A DNA stretch of 64,000 nucleotides from Burkholderia sp. WAC0059 (GCF_002870125.1 NZ_PNEO01000008.1:62001-126000); one strand, 5' to 3'. Positions 24,697-34,279 are shown, numbered from the stretch's first letter. A program made the numbers and translations. The notes: generated from the letters alone by a model not told the origin.

Positions 24697-24751
24697 GAGC
24701 CGGATTAGCCCACCGTCCCGGATTTTGCGATCCAGTCCGGCGGGTCCGGAA

Positions 24752-27700
24752 TCAATGGCGGGTCGTTTCGACCTGCTGCATCGGCGCGCTGTCGACCGGC
24801 GGCAGCGGCTTGCGTTCGCGGGGCGCGCGCGTCGGCTTGACCGTCTGGGCCGCGGCTTCCTGGGCGAGACGCAGTTTTTCCGCGTCGGTGTTCACCCAGA
24901 CGAGGCCGGCCGTTTCGAGCATCGGCTGCAGGGCTTCCTGCGAGAGGCCGTTGGCGCGGGCAGCCGGCTCGGCCGTGACGCGCGGCGCGGCCGCTTCGAT
25001 CCCGGCGACGGACGACGGCTCGACGGCCGGTGCGATCGGTTGGGCCGATTGTGCTGGTTGGGCCGATTGTGCCGGTTGTGCCGGTTGCCAGGCCGCGGGG
25101 GCGGCCGTAGCCGATTGCTGCGTCGTGACGGCGACTTCGGCTTCGGGCACGACCGGGGCTTCATGGACGGGCGCCGGGGCTGCCGCCGGAAGGGCCGGTG
25201 CTTCGGGCGCCGTCGTCGTTGCGACCGGGGCCGGCGGCACGACCGCTTCGATGGCCGGGTTCGCTTCGATTTGGGGCGCGGGCGTCGTCTCGACCGGCGT
25301 CGCCACTTGCGCTCCGTCTTCCGTGGCGACCGGCAGGGCGGTCACGACGGCGGGTGCCGCGGACGGCGCGCTGGCGGCTTCGCTTGCCGTGGCGTCGGAC
25401 GTCGGCGCTTCGGGGGCCGTAGTCACGGATTCGGCTTCGCCGGCGACAGCGGTTTCCTGCGCGTCAGCAACGTCCGTATCGCTTTCGCCGGTAACCGACG
25501 TCGCGTCGACGCTTTCCGTCTCGCGATCACGACGGCCACCGCGGCGACCGCGACGGCGGCGACGGCGCTCTTCGCTCTCGCGCGGCGTGGCCGCGTCCTC
25601 GTCGGTCGGCGGCACGTTGTCGGCCGCGCCGGCCTGCTGGGCCGCGGCTTCGAGCGTTGCCACGTCGTTGCGCGTTTCGAGCGCGTCGGCCGCTTCCTGC
25701 TGCGGGCGACGGCTGCCGCGTTCGCCACGCTCGCGGCGCGGTTCCTGACGTTCGCCGCGCGCCGTGGCTTCGGTCGCCTCGGCGCGTTCCTGGCCCCGCT
25801 CGACGCGTTCGATGCGTTGCGGTTCGCGGCCGCCGCGCGTTTCGCGCTCGCCGCGACCTTCGCGCGGTTCACGGTTGCCGCGCGGCTCGCGGCCTTCCCG
25901 GCTTTCGCGTGCTTCGCGGGAGACGTCCCGACCTTCGCGCGGCTCGCGTTCCTGGCGCGGAGCCGACTGGCCCTGGCCCTGGCGCTGCCCGCCGGTCGAT
26001 TCGCCGCGGCCGGCCGCGGCGTCGCGGTTGCCCCGACGGTTGCGGTTGTTGCGATCGCCGTTGCCGCTGCGTTCCGCTGGGCGCTCGCCACGGCTTTCGC
26101 GCGCGGTTTTCTCGGGTTGAGCGACCGGGGTCGGGGCGGGCGCGGGAGCGGTGGTATGGCCGCCGCCGAACAGGCCCTTGAGCCAGCCGACGAACCCGCC
26201 GCTTGCCGGCACGGCCGCCGGGACTGCCGGCGGCGCAATCGCGACGGCCGTTTCGGCGGCCTTGCTGGCCGACGGGGCTGGCGCCGGCCGCTCCGGCGTA
26301 ATGCCCTTGACGGCCGCTTCCTGCTTCGGCTTCGTTTCGGCGGTGCGCTTGCTGTAGCCGGTTTCGGACTCCAGTTCGTGGGCCGCTTCCTCGGCCATCT
26401 TCCACGAGGCGCGCGGGTCGTCGAGGCGCGCGTCGTCGTGGCGCAGGCGCTCGAGCTTGTAGTGCGGCGTTTCGAGATGCTTGTTCGGGATCAGGACGAC
26501 ATTGACCTTGAAGCGCGATTCGATCTTGTTGATTTCCGAGCGCTTCTCGTTGAGCAGGAAGGCGGTCACTTCGACGGGCACCTGGCAGTGGATTGCCGCG
26601 GTGTTCTCCTTCATCGCTTCTTCCTGGATGATCCGCAGCACCTGGAGCGCGGACGATTCCGTGTCGCGGATGTGGCCGGTGCCGTTGCAGCGCGGGCAGG
26701 TGACGTGGCTGCCCTCGGAGAGCGCCGGGCGCAGCCGTTGGCGCGACAGCTCCATCAGGCCGAAGCGCGAGATCTTGCCCATCTGCACGCGTGCGCGGTC
26801 GTGGCGCAGCGCGTCCTTCAGGCGCTGCTCGACTTCGCGCTGGCTCCGCGCCGACTCCATGTCGATGAAGTCGATCACGATCAGGCCGCCCAGGTCGCGC
26901 AGGCGGAGCTGGCGGGCTACTTCGTCGGCGGCTTCGAGGTTGGTGCGCGCGGCGGTTTCCTCGATGTCGGCGCCCTTGGTCGCGCGCGCCGAGTTCACGT
27001 CGATCGCGACGAGCGCTTCCGTGTGGTCGATCACGATCGCGCCGCCCGAGGGCAGCGGCACCGTGCGCGAGTACGCGGTCTCGATCTGGTGCTCGATCTG
27101 GAAGCGCGAAAAGAGCGGGACGTCGTCGTGGTAGCGCTTCACCTTGCCGACGTTGTCCGGCATCACGATGTCCATGAAGGCGCGCGCCTGGTCATGGATT
27201 TCGGACGTGTCGATCAGGATTTCGCCGATGTCGGGCTGGAAATAGTCCCGGATCGCGCGGATCACGAGGCTCGACTCGAGGTAGATCAGCATCGGCTGGC
27301 CGGCCTGGCCGGCCACCGAGGCGGACTCGATGGCGCGCCACAACTGCATCAGATAGTTCAGGTCCCACTGGAGCTCTTCGGCGCTGCGGCCGATGCCGGC
27401 CGTGCGCGCGATGATGCTCATGCCCTCGGGCAGCTCTAACTGCCCCATGGTTTCGCGCAGTTCCTGACGGTCGTCGCCCTCGATGCGGCGCGAGACGCCG
27501 CCGCCGCGTGGGTTGTTCGGCATCAGCACGAGGTAGCGGCCGGCGAGCGAGATGAACGTGGTGAGCGCCGCGCCCTTGTTGCCGCGCTCCTCCTTCTCGA
27601 CCTGGACGATCAGCTCCTGGCCTTCCCGAAGCGCGTCCTGGATGCGCGCGGAGCGCATGTCCACGCCGTCGCGGAAGTACTGGCGGGCGACTTCCTTGAA

Positions 27701-27907
27701 CGGCAGGAAGCCGTGGCGGTCCTCGCCGTAGTTGACGAAACAGGCCTCGAGCGACGGCTCGATGCGCGTGACGATGCCCTTGTAGATATTGCCTTTGCGC
27801 TGCTCGCGCCCGGCGGTTTCGATGTCGATGTCAATCAGTTTCTGACCGTCGACGATGGCGACGCGCAGTTCTTCCTGCTGCGTCGCGTTGAACAGCATAC
27901 GTTTCAT
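24752..27907 (-). CDS. rne: ribonuclease E
   Basis: This 1051-residue endoribonuclease starts mRNA decay and matures rRNA and tRNA. The N-terminal catalytic half has an S1 RNA-binding domain (about 35-120), the DNase-I-like site with Asp303 (AIDVNSAR) and Asp346 (IVIDFIDM), and the zinc link Cys414/Cys417 (CPRCNGTGH). The second half is long, low-complexity and rich in Arg, Glu, Pro and Ala. It should be disordered and serve as the degradosome scaffold and membrane anchor region. I start at the ATG at 27907 (MKRMLFNATQ). A 771-base gap lies upstream; rne leaders in other bacteria mediate autoregulation. Confidence 0.95.
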   Translation of the reverse strand: MKRMLFNATQQEELRVAIVDGQKLIDIDIETAGREQRKGNIYKGIVTRIEPSLEACFVNYGEDRHGFLPFKEVARQYFRDGVDMRSARIQDALREGQELIVQVEKEERGNKGAALTTFISLAGRYLVLMPNNPRGGGVSRRIEGDDRQELRETMGQLELPEGMSIIARTAGIGRSAEELQWDLNYLMQLWRAIESASVAGQAGQPMLIYLESSLVIRAIRDYFQPDIGEILIDTSEIHDQARAFMDIVMPDNVGKVKRYHDDVPLFSRFQIEHQIETAYSRTVPLPSGGAIVIDHTEALVAIDVNSARATKGADIEETAARTNLEAADEVARQLRLRDLGGLIVIDFIDMESARSQREVEQRLKDALRHDRARVQMGKISRFGLMELSRQRLRPALSEGSHVTCPRCNGTGHIRDTESSALQVLRIIQEEAMKENTAAIHCQVPVEVTAFLLNEKRSEINKIESRFKVNVVLIPNKHLETPHYKLERLRHDDARLDDPRASWKMAEEAAHELESETGYSKRTAETKPKQEAAVKGITPERPAPAPSASKAAETAVAIAPPAVPAAVPASGGFVGWLKGLFGGGHTTAPAPAPTPVAQPEKTARESRGERPAERSGNGDRNNRNRRGNRDAAAGRGESTGGQRQGQGQSAPRQEREPREGRDVSREARESREGREPRGNREPREGRGERETRGGREPQRIERVERGQERAEATEATARGERQEPRRERGERGSRRPQQEAADALETRNDVATLEAAAQQAGAADNVPPTDEDAATPRESEERRRRRRGRRGGRRDRETESVDATSVTGESDTDVADAQETAVAGEAESVTTAPEAPTSDATASEAASAPSAAPAVVTALPVATEDGAQVATPVETTPAPQIEANPAIEAVVPPAPVATTTAPEAPALPAAAPAPVHEAPVVPEAEVAVTTQQSATAAPAAWQPAQPAQSAQPAQSAQPIAPAVEPSSVAGIEAAAPRVTAEPAARANGLSQEALQPMLETAGLVWVNTDAEKLRLAQEAAAQTVKPTRAPRERKPLPPVDSAPMQQVETTRH

Positions 27908-28678
27908 TGAACGGCTCCAGAGCGGCAGGGGCCGGCCCGCGTCCACCCCGGCGAGGAAAGCCGGATCGGGGCGCAAGGGGCCGCGGCATGCCGCGCCTTA
28001 TCGTGTTTAAACAGCACGCTGGAGCAGGAACGATGGCGGGGAGAATTGCCTTCAGAGTGCCCGGTCCTCACGACGTCTTGCCATGGACGGGGCCGCAGGG
28101 GCGCATGCGAATACGGCTTCAAACAGCGGCCAGACTTGACGCGGGAGCACGACGCCGGGGTCTCCCGCCTTGCGGCGCCTGGGTTTCCGCGGGCGCGAAT
28201 GGCGCGCCGCCGGCAGGCTCGCAGGGCTTGCGCGCGACAGGGCCGCGCGCGGGAAACGCCCCGGAAACGTTCGTCTCTCCCCCTCAGGGTGTCTTGCCTC
28301 ACTTGACGTCGCCATGTCCCGCACGTTGCCGCGGGACGCTTCGGGCGCACGCCGTATTTTCGCCACCGGCGGGTTCCGGCGCGCTCACTTCGAGCGCGCG
28401 GCGCAACTCGCCGGGTAAATTCTTTGTACCAACATTCCGTTACCGTCGGAACCGATCCCGGCCGAACGTGCCTGCGGGCGCCGTCCCTGCCGGATGCGGG
28501 ATCCGTGCGTGCAACTCGTTGCATCTTGGTGTTGCGGGGCGAGCAACAGACCCCGGGCGCAAGTAAAATAACGGTTTATCGCTTGCTGCCTGCGCAGTTC
28601 GCGCGGCGTGACCGCCTTCCGGAAGTTTCCCGAAGGCCAGGCTGCCTGCCGCAGTGCGCTGGGCAAATTATATTCAGA
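27908..28678. other. 771-base divergent intergenic region of rne and rluC
   Basis: This long GC-rich gap contains the promoters and leaders of both genes, and no convincing gene is seen. Near rne the sequence can form GC-rich hairpins (for example CCCCGGCGAGG against GCCGGATCGGGG at about 27943-27968), fitting a structured rne leader. Near rluC a dyad TGCAAC-TC-GTTGCA lies at 28510-28523, and an AT-rich TAAAAT at 28564 could be a -10. No promoter is proven. Confidence 0.5.
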
Positions 28679-29707
28679 ATGAAAGGGTTAGGCAAAATTT
28701 CCCAGAATCAGGTCGCAAGCGATCAGGTTTCGTTCGTCGAAATCGACGACGGCGCCGCCGGGCAACGGATCGACAATTTCCTCGTGCGCGTCTGCAAGGG
28801 CGTGCCGAAAAGCCATATTTACCGGATTCTGCGTAGCGGCGAAGTCCGCGTGAACAAGGGTCGCGTCGACGCGCAGTACCGGCTCGCCAGCGGCGACGTG
28901 GTGCGCGTGCCGCCGGTGCGCACGGCGCAGGCGACCGATGTCCCGATGGCGGCGCCCGTGCCCGCCGCGCACTTTCCCTTACTGTACGAGGACGACGCGC
29001 TCCTCGTCATCGACAAGCCGGCCGGCGTCGCCGTCCACGGCGGCAGCGGAGTGGCGTTCGGGGTGATCGAGCAGATGCGCGCAACGCGTCCGCAGGCCCG
29101 TTTCCTCGAACTGGTGCATCGGCTGGACCGCGAGACCTCGGGCATCCTGATGCTCGCGAAGAAGCGTGCCGCGCTCGTCGGGTTGCACGAGCAGATCCGC
29201 GAAAACCGTATGGATAAGCGCTACTACGCCTGCGTGCACGGCGAGTGGGCGGCCGACTGGGGGCGTCGCCGCGCGGTCCGCGAGCCGCTCCACAAGTATC
29301 TGACCCCGGAGGGCGAGCGGCGCGTGCGCGTGCAGCCCGACGGGCTGGCTTCGCACACAGTGTTCAACCTCGTCGAGCGCTGGCCCGGCTACGCGCTCCT
29401 GGAGGCCGAACTCAAGACCGGCCGCACGCACCAGATCCGGGTTCATCTGGCTCACCTCGGCCTGCCGATCGTCGGCGACGCGAAATACGGCGATTTCCCG
29501 CTGAACAAGGCGCTCGCACGCGCGAGCGCGCGGCCCGGCATCAAGCGGATGTTCCTGCATGCCCACCGGCTCCGGCTTGCCCATCCGCTGACCGGCGAAG
29601 CCCTGCAATTCGAGGCGCCGCTGCCGGCGGAATGCCGGCGGTTCGTTGACGAACTGAAAGCGTTGTGCGACACCGGCCCGCCGGCCGGTATCGCGCAATC
29701 AGATTAA
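28679..29707 (+). CDS. rluC: 23S rRNA pseudouridine synthase RluC
   Basis: This 342-residue enzyme makes pseudouridines in 23S rRNA. An N-terminal S4 RNA-binding domain (IDNFLVRVCKGVPKSHIYRI) is followed by the catalytic domain with Asp150 in HRLDRETSG. KTGRTHQIRVHLAHLGLPIVGD is the family's conserved C-terminal segment. I use the ATG at 28679 since upstream residues in this frame are not conserved. It leads a plus-strand set with the HAD phosphatase and Rieske genes. Confidence 0.94.
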   Translation: MKGLGKISQNQVASDQVSFVEIDDGAAGQRIDNFLVRVCKGVPKSHIYRILRSGEVRVNKGRVDAQYRLASGDVVRVPPVRTAQATDVPMAAPVPAAHFPLLYEDDALLVIDKPAGVAVHGGSGVAFGVIEQMRATRPQARFLELVHRLDRETSGILMLAKKRAALVGLHEQIRENRMDKRYYACVHGEWAADWGRRRAVREPLHKYLTPEGERRVRVQPDGLASHTVFNLVERWPGYALLEAELKTGRTHQIRVHLAHLGLPIVGDAKYGDFPLNKALARASARPGIKRMFLHAHRLRLAHPLTGEALQFEAPLPAECRRFVDELKALCDTGPPAGIAQSD

Positions 29708-29730
29708 AGACCGTTTGGAGAGGGAGCCGC

Positions 29731-30390
29731 ATGCCCCGACAGCAATTTGACCTGATCGTGTTCGACTGGGACGGCACGCTGATGGATTCGACTGCGCACA
29801 TCACGCGCAGCATTCAGGCGGCCTGCCGCGACCTCAGCCTGCCGGTGCCGGACGACGCCGCCGCGAGTTACGTGATCGGGCTCGGCCTGCGCGAGGCGTT
29901 GCAGATCGCGGCGCCGACGCTCGATTCGGCCGACTATCCGCGCCTCGTCGAGCGCTACCGCGTGCACTATCTGCTCAAGGACCAGCAGATCGAGCTTTTC
30001 GACGGCGTGCGGGACATGCTCGTGGAGTTGCGCGAGGCAGGCTACCTGCTCGGCGTCGCGACGGGCAAGAGCCGCGTCGGGCTCAATCGGGCGCTCGACC
30101 AGGCGCATCTGACGAGCGTTTTCGACGGCACCCGCTGCGCCGACGAGACGTTCTCGAAGCCGCATCCGGCCATGCTCCAGGAACTGACCCGCGAGTTGGG
30201 ACAGGACCCGTCGCGTACCGTGATGATCGGCGACACGACGCACGACCTGCAGATGGCGATCAACGCGGGCGTGGCCGGCATCGGCGTCACCTACGGCGCG
30301 CATCCGTCCGATTCGCTCGCGGCGCTTTCGCCTCGGTTCGTCGCGCCGAGCGTGAGCGCGCTGCTCGACTGGCTGAGGGCGCACGCGTGA
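29731..30390 (+). CDS. HAD-IA phosphatase, phosphoglycolate phosphatase-like
   Basis: This 219-residue phosphatase has HAD motif I (VFDWDGTLMD), motif II (ATGKSRVGLN), motif III Lys (SKPHPAML) and motif IV (VMIGDTTHDL). The helical cap at 15-85 places it in subfamily IA with phosphoglycolate and pyrophosphate phosphatases. It is 23 bases after rluC. Its stop overlaps the next gene's GTG start, so both are coupled. The substrate is not certain. Confidence 0.9.
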   Translation: MPRQQFDLIVFDWDGTLMDSTAHITRSIQAACRDLSLPVPDDAAASYVIGLGLREALQIAAPTLDSADYPRLVERYRVHYLLKDQQIELFDGVRDMLVELREAGYLLGVATGKSRVGLNRALDQAHLTSVFDGTRCADETFSKPHPAMLQELTRELGQDPSRTVMIGDTTHDLQMAINAGVAGIGVTYGAHPSDSLAALSPRFVAPSVSALLDWLRAHA

Positions 30391-30794
30391 GCGCCGACGG
30401 GCCCGAAGTCGTGCGCGTGTGCGCCGCCGCCGAACTCGTGGACGGCGGCGCGGGTCGCCGTCTGGCGGCGCGATATGGCGACGGCGATGCCGTGGTGTTC
30501 TTCGTGCGCTACGGCGGCGAACCTTACGGTTATCTGAACCGCTGCGCCCACGTGCCCATGGAACTCGACTGGGTCGAGGGGCAGTTTTTCGACGCCTCGG
30601 GCCTCTACCTCGTGTGTGCGACGCACGGCGCGACCTACGAGCCCGACACGGGCCGGTGCGTCGGCGGGCCGTGCCGCGGTGGCCGGCTGCGGCCGGTACG
30701 CGTGGAAGAGCGCGACACGCCCGAAGGGCGTGCGGTATTCTGGCTGCCGGCCGGCGATCTGCGTCCGCTCGTCCCCGGCTCCGACCTCCACTAA
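30387..30794 (+). CDS. Rieske 2Fe-2S domain protein
   Basis: This 135-residue protein is a single Rieske ferredoxin-like domain. The cluster ligands are Cys53 and His55 (CAHVPM) and Cys77 and His80 (CATHGATYEP). It probably acts as a small electron carrier or a subunit of an oxygenase, and no partner is near. It begins with a GTG that overlaps the stop of the HAD gene. Such a gene occurs at this site next to an S49 protease in Burkholderia. Confidence 0.88.
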   Translation: MSADGPEVVRVCAAAELVDGGAGRRLAARYGDGDAVVFFVRYGGEPYGYLNRCAHVPMELDWVEGQFFDASGLYLVCATHGATYEPDTGRCVGGPCRGGRLRPVRVEERDTPEGRAVFWLPAGDLRPLVPGSDLH

Positions 30795-30811
30795 CCTCCA
30801 ATCCGCGCCGC

Positions 30812-31825
30812 ATGCCCGAGAACCTGACACCCGAAAACAACGAACCGCCCGCCGGCCGTCCGCTTCCCGCGTCGGGGTATCCCGGCCAGCCCGCCGGATG
30901 GGAGCGCGAGGCGCTCGAGCGTATTGCGCTGGCCGCGATTCACGAACAGCGCGCGGCGCGGCGCTGGAAGATTTTTTTCCGCTTCGCGTTCCTGGCGGTG
31001 CTGCTGCTCCTCGTCTGGAGCGTGCTGGACGTTTCCGGCACCCACGTGTCGAGCGGCGGCCGCCATACGGCGGTGGTGTCGCTCGACGGCGAAATCTCGG
31101 CCGATTCGCCGGCCAATGCCGAGGACATCGATTCCGCGCTCGACAACGCGTTCTCGGACCCGGGCACGGCCGGCGTCATCCTGCAGATCAACAGTCCCGG
31201 CGGCAGCCCGGTGCAGGCGGGAATCATGAACAGCGAAATCTGGCGCCTGCGCAAGAAATATCCGGCCATCCCGCTCTACGTGGTGGTCGGCGACATGTGC
31301 GCCTCGGGCGGCTACTACGTCGCAGCGGCGGCGGACCGGATCTACGTCGACAAGGCCAGCATCGTGGGCTCGATCGGCGTGCTGATGGACGGGTTCGGCT
31401 TCACCGGCCTGATGAACAAGCTCGGCATCGAGCGCCGGCTGCGCACTTCCGGGGAGAACAAGGGCTTTTACGATCCGTTCTCGCCCGATACGCCGAAAAT
31501 GGATGCGCACGCGCAGGAGATGCTCGACCAGATCCACCAGCAGTTTATCGACGCGGTGCGCGCGGGGCGCGGCCAGCGCCTGCACGAAACGCCCGACATC
31601 TTCTCGGGCCTGTTCTGGACCGGGCAGGAGAGCGTCGCGCTGGGTCTGGCCGACGGCTTCGGCGATACCGATTACGTGGCCCGCGAAGTCATCAAGGCGC
31701 CCGATCTCGTCGACTACACGGTCAAGCAGAGCCTGACCGACCGTGTGGCGCGCCGCTTCGGCGCGTCCATCGGTTCGGCCGCCGTGCACTCGCTCGTTTC
31801 GGGCTTCAATCTCTCGCTGCACTAA
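30812..31825 (+). CDS. sppA: S49 family signal-peptide peptidase-like protease
   Basis: This 337-residue inner-membrane protease has a cytoplasmic N terminus, one membrane segment (about 53-71) and an S49 domain. The nucleophile Ser lies in DMCASGGYYVAAAAD and the general-base Lys is in the later region of the domain, as in short SppA proteins. INSPGGSPVQAG is the conserved oxyanion segment. It digests membrane-spanning peptides left after signal cleavage. It starts 17 bases after the Rieske gene and converges with the methyltransferase gene 16 bases on. Confidence 0.9.
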   Translation: MPENLTPENNEPPAGRPLPASGYPGQPAGWEREALERIALAAIHEQRAARRWKIFFRFAFLAVLLLLVWSVLDVSGTHVSSGGRHTAVVSLDGEISADSPANAEDIDSALDNAFSDPGTAGVILQINSPGGSPVQAGIMNSEIWRLRKKYPAIPLYVVVGDMCASGGYYVAAAADRIYVDKASIVGSIGVLMDGFGFTGLMNKLGIERRLRTSGENKGFYDPFSPDTPKMDAHAQEMLDQIHQQFIDAVRAGRGQRLHETPDIFSGLFWTGQESVALGLADGFGDTDYVAREVIKAPDLVDYTVKQSLTDRVARRFGASIGSAAVHSLVSGFNLSLH

Positions 31826-31841
31826 GGGCGCGAGGGCGCGC

Positions 31842-32561
31842 TCAGTGGGCGAGCAGCAGGAAGATCGCCGGCCGCTTGTGCAGTTCGATGGCCGGCGCCT
31901 TTTTCCAGTCCGCCACCGTGCGGTTCGCGATCGTTTCGCCGGGCAGCGTCAAGTCGACTGCGACGCAAACGAGCGTCGACGGCGCGCAGGTCGAGAGTAG
32001 CGCGTCGAGCAGCGCCCGGTTGCGGTAGGGCGTCTCGATGAAGATCTGGGTCTGCCTCGCCTTGCGCGACTGTTGCTCGAGTTCGCGCAGGCGCTTCGTC
32101 CGCTCGCCTGCGTCGACGGGCAGGTATCCGTGAAAGGCGAAGCTCTGGCCGTTGAGCCCGGAGGCCATCAGCGCGAGCAGGATCGAGCTGGGGCCGACGA
32201 GCGGCACGACCCGGATGCCGCGTTCGTGTGCCCGGCGCACGAGCAACGCGCCGGGATCGGCCACGGCCGGGCAACCGGCCTCCGAAACGAGACCCGTATC
32301 GACGCCGGCGAGCAGCGGCGCGAGCAGCCGGTCGATCTCGCCTGCCGGCGTATTGACGTTCAGTTCATGAATGTCGATTTCCTGAATCGGCCGTTCGGTG
32401 CCGATTCGCTTCAGGAACGCGCGCGTCGTTTTCGCGTTTTCTCCGATATAGCTCGTGAGCGAGCCCGCGCGGGCGCGCACGGGGCCGGGCAGCACGGCGG
32501 CGAGCGCGGTCTCGTCGCCCTCGCCGAGGGTGTTCGGAATCAGGTAGAGCACGCCCCTCAT
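31842..32561 (-). CDS. SAM-dependent tetrapyrrole-methylase-fold methyltransferase, RsmI-like
   Basis: This 239-residue protein has the class III methyltransferase fold with VLYLIPNTLGEGD at the start, TGLVSEAGCPAVADPGALLV, VPLVGPSSILLALMASGLN and FHGYLPVDAGER as in RsmI-related enzymes. Its length is shorter than true RsmI (about 280 residues) because the C-terminal part is reduced, so the 16S rRNA role is not certain. It is coupled to the maf-like gene upstream by a stop-start overlap. The substrate is inferred only from fold. Confidence 0.85.
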   Translation of the reverse strand: MRGVLYLIPNTLGEGDETALAAVLPGPVRARAGSLTSYIGENAKTTRAFLKRIGTERPIQEIDIHELNVNTPAGEIDRLLAPLLAGVDTGLVSEAGCPAVADPGALLVRRAHERGIRVVPLVGPSSILLALMASGLNGQSFAFHGYLPVDAGERTKRLRELEQQSRKARQTQIFIETPYRNRALLDALLSTCAPSTLVCVAVDLTLPGETIANRTVADWKKAPAIELHKRPAIFLLLAH

Positions 32562-33196
32562 GGCGCCTTCTCCCAGAGCGGATAGCCGGCCGCGAGCAGT
32601 ATCCGCGTCAGCGCGATCAGCGGCAGGCCGACGAGCGCCGTCGGATCGTCGGATTCGATCGCCTCGAGCAGCGCGATGCCGAGCCCTTCGGATTTGGCGC
32701 TGCCGGCCACGTCGTAGGGGCGTTCGGCATGCAGATAGGCGTCCAGTTGCGCGTCGGAGAGCGAGCGGAAACGGACCTTCGTGACGACGTCGACGGTGTC
32801 GGCCCGGCCCGTCGCGCTGTCGAGGAGGCACAGCGCGCTATGGAACGACACCTCGCGGCCGCGCATGGCCTGCAGTTGCGCCAGCGCGCGCTCGTGGGTG
32901 CCGGGCTTGCCGATTTGCCGTCCGTCGAACGTGGCCACCTGGTCGGAACCGATCACGAGCGTGCGGCTGTCGCCGGCGGGCAACCCCTGGGCCACGGCGC
33001 GCGCCTTGGCTTCGGCGAGGCGCAGCGCGGTCGCCTCGGGCGTTTCGCCGGCGAGCGGTGTTTCGTCGAGCGCCGGCACGGCGACTTCGAACGGAATCCG
33101 CAGCCGTTCGAGCAGCTCGCGGCGGTATCGCGAGCTCGAAGCGAGTACCAGCGCGGGCTGGCGGGCGAGGGGCGGGTTGGGGGGCGAGTCCTGCAT
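32558..33196 (-). CDS. Maf/YceF family nucleotide pyrophosphatase
   Basis: This 212-residue house-cleaning nucleotide pyrophosphatase starts with the SSSRYRRELLERL motif and has VPALDETPLAGE, LVIGSDQVATFDG and GKPGTHERALAQL segments. The YceF subgroup hydrolyses N7-methyl-GTP, and the SSSRYRR start and R-x-x-SD context favour it over the dTTPase subgroup. It leads a minus-strand pair with the methyltransferase gene and is divergent from yceD. Confidence 0.92.
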   Translation of the reverse strand: MQDSPPNPPLARQPALVLASSSRYRRELLERLRIPFEVAVPALDETPLAGETPEATALRLAEAKARAVAQGLPAGDSRTLVIGSDQVATFDGRQIGKPGTHERALAQLQAMRGREVSFHSALCLLDSATGRADTVDVVTKVRFRSLSDAQLDAYLHAERPYDVAGSAKSEGLGIALLEAIESDDPTALVGLPLIALTRILLAAGYPLWEKAP

Positions 33197-33512
33197 GGGG
33201 CGATCCGGAGGCAGCGAAAGGGGAGGGTAACCGGCCGGCGACGGCGGGTTGTCGCCGGCTTGCGGTTACAGTCTTAAGTGTTTGACTCGAAAAGACAAAA
33301 AGGATATGATTTTGGGCTTTTCATCGGTGCGGCGGCGCGGATTGCGTGAATTTTGCCCGGATGGATTATTGGCTACGCAGTTTAAACGCGTACTTAAACC
33401 GCGTACTGCGCGCGTCCCGTGGAGTCGAGCAGTGTTGCCGGTAATGCGTGTCGCGGGCAGACGGCGGGCATGCGATGAAAAATGGCCATCCCCGCCGATG
33501 CAGGAGTTTCAC
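33197..33512. other. 316-base promoter and leader region of the yceD-fab cluster
   Basis: This divergent gap holds the strong promoter at 33282-33310, giving an mRNA leader of about 195 bases before yceD. The leader has a nested inverted-repeat segment: CGCAG (33376-33380) with CTGCG (33406-33410), and ACGCG (33386-33390) with CGCGT (33400-33404). Near-repeats TTTAAACGCGTACT and TTAAACCGCGTACT also lie there. No gene is visible in the gap. Confidence 0.6.
33282..33310 (+). promoter_or_regulatory. sigma-70 promoter of the yceD-rpmF-fab cluster
   Basis: TTGACT (33282-33287) and TATGAT (33305-33310) are separated by exactly 17 bases, each one base from consensus. The spacer is A-rich. It fits strong growth-linked expression of ribosomal protein L32 and fatty-acid genes. 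Confidence 0.88.
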
Positions 33513-34166
33513 ATGACCGAACACCCTGGCCACTCTGGTAAATCGTCGGCCGTCGATCCGCGCGATGTCGACCTGTTCGAGTTCGCGCGCGGCGGTCGGG
33601 ACGCGGCGGGCGCGTTGCGCTTGCAGGAACTGCCGCGCATGTTAAACGAAGTCCCGGCCGACGCGCCAGATTCGGACGCCGTGTTCGAGTGGCGGGCGGA
33701 AGGGGCGACGCAGCCGGAACTGCAGGACAACGGCGTCGAGGGGCCGCAGCCGTATTTGCGGCTGGCGGTTCACGGCAAGGCCTGGCTCGGATGCCAGCGG
33801 TGCCTCGCGCCGTACGGGCAGGCGTTCGACGTCGATGCCGTCTACCGGATCGTCGCGACGGAAGCGGAGGCGGACGAGTTTCCGCTCGACGACGATGAAG
33901 TCGAAGTGATCGTGGGTTCGCGCCATTTCGATCTCGTCGACTTGATCGAAGAGGAGTTGTTGCTGTCGCTGCCGCTCGTGCCGAAGCACGACGTCTGCCC
34001 GCAGGTGCACGAGAGTCTCGTCTCGGGCGCGGACGGTGCCGACGGCGTCGATTCGGTCGACGAGGTGCCGGAGGACGGGAGCGAACCCGACGACGAGGAG
34101 CGGCCGAATCCGTTCGCGGCGCTCGAGTCGCTCAAGAAAGAAAGCGGGTCCGGCAGCGAGCATTGA
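33513..34166 (+). CDS. yceD: YceD/DUF177 family protein (23S rRNA accumulation)
   Basis: This 217-residue protein has the DUF177 core with the metal-binding-like Cys pair in [12 protein letters not shown] and acidic C-terminal [19 protein letters not shown]. YceD is needed for 23S rRNA accumulation in E. coli and is always upstream of rpmF. I chose the ATG at 33513 because CAGGAG lies 6 bases upstream. Its C-terminal 40 residues are acidic and low-complexity ([20 protein letters not shown]), longer than usual. It is the first gene of the fab cluster transcript. Confidence 0.9.
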   Translation: MTEHPGHSGKSSAVDPRDVDLFEFARGGRDAAGALRLQELPRMLNEVPADAPDSDAVFEWRAEGATQPELQDNGVEGPQPYLRLAVHGKAWLGCQRCLAPYGQAFDVDAVYRIVATEAEADEFPLDDDEVEVIVGSRHFDLVDLIEEELLLSLPLVPKHDVCPQVHESLVSGADGADGVDSVDEVPEDGSEPDDEERPNPFAALESLKKESGSGSEH

Positions 34167-34250
34167 GTTGCCGCAGGTTATCGAGGTTAAGGTTAGCGCG
34201 ATGCGGCCCCAGGCGATTCGCCAGGTGGCGGAGGCCGCATCGGGCTGTGT

Positions 34251-34256
34251 TAGAAT
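34251..34256 (+). promoter_or_regulatory. possible internal extended -10 upstream of rpmF
   Basis: TGTTAGAAT gives a TGn extended -10 with hexamer TAGAAT 24 bases before the rpmF start. There is no good -35. It may add expression of L32 beyond the main promoter. Confidence 0.35.
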
Positions 34257-34279
34257 CCGGAAAATTTTCAGGAGTTATC

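Noticed and set aside
24575..27439. 954-residue plus-strand open frame opposite rne
   Set aside because: Composition is Arg/Gly/Phe-rich shadow sequence of the RNase E gene, which has all family motifs on the minus strand.
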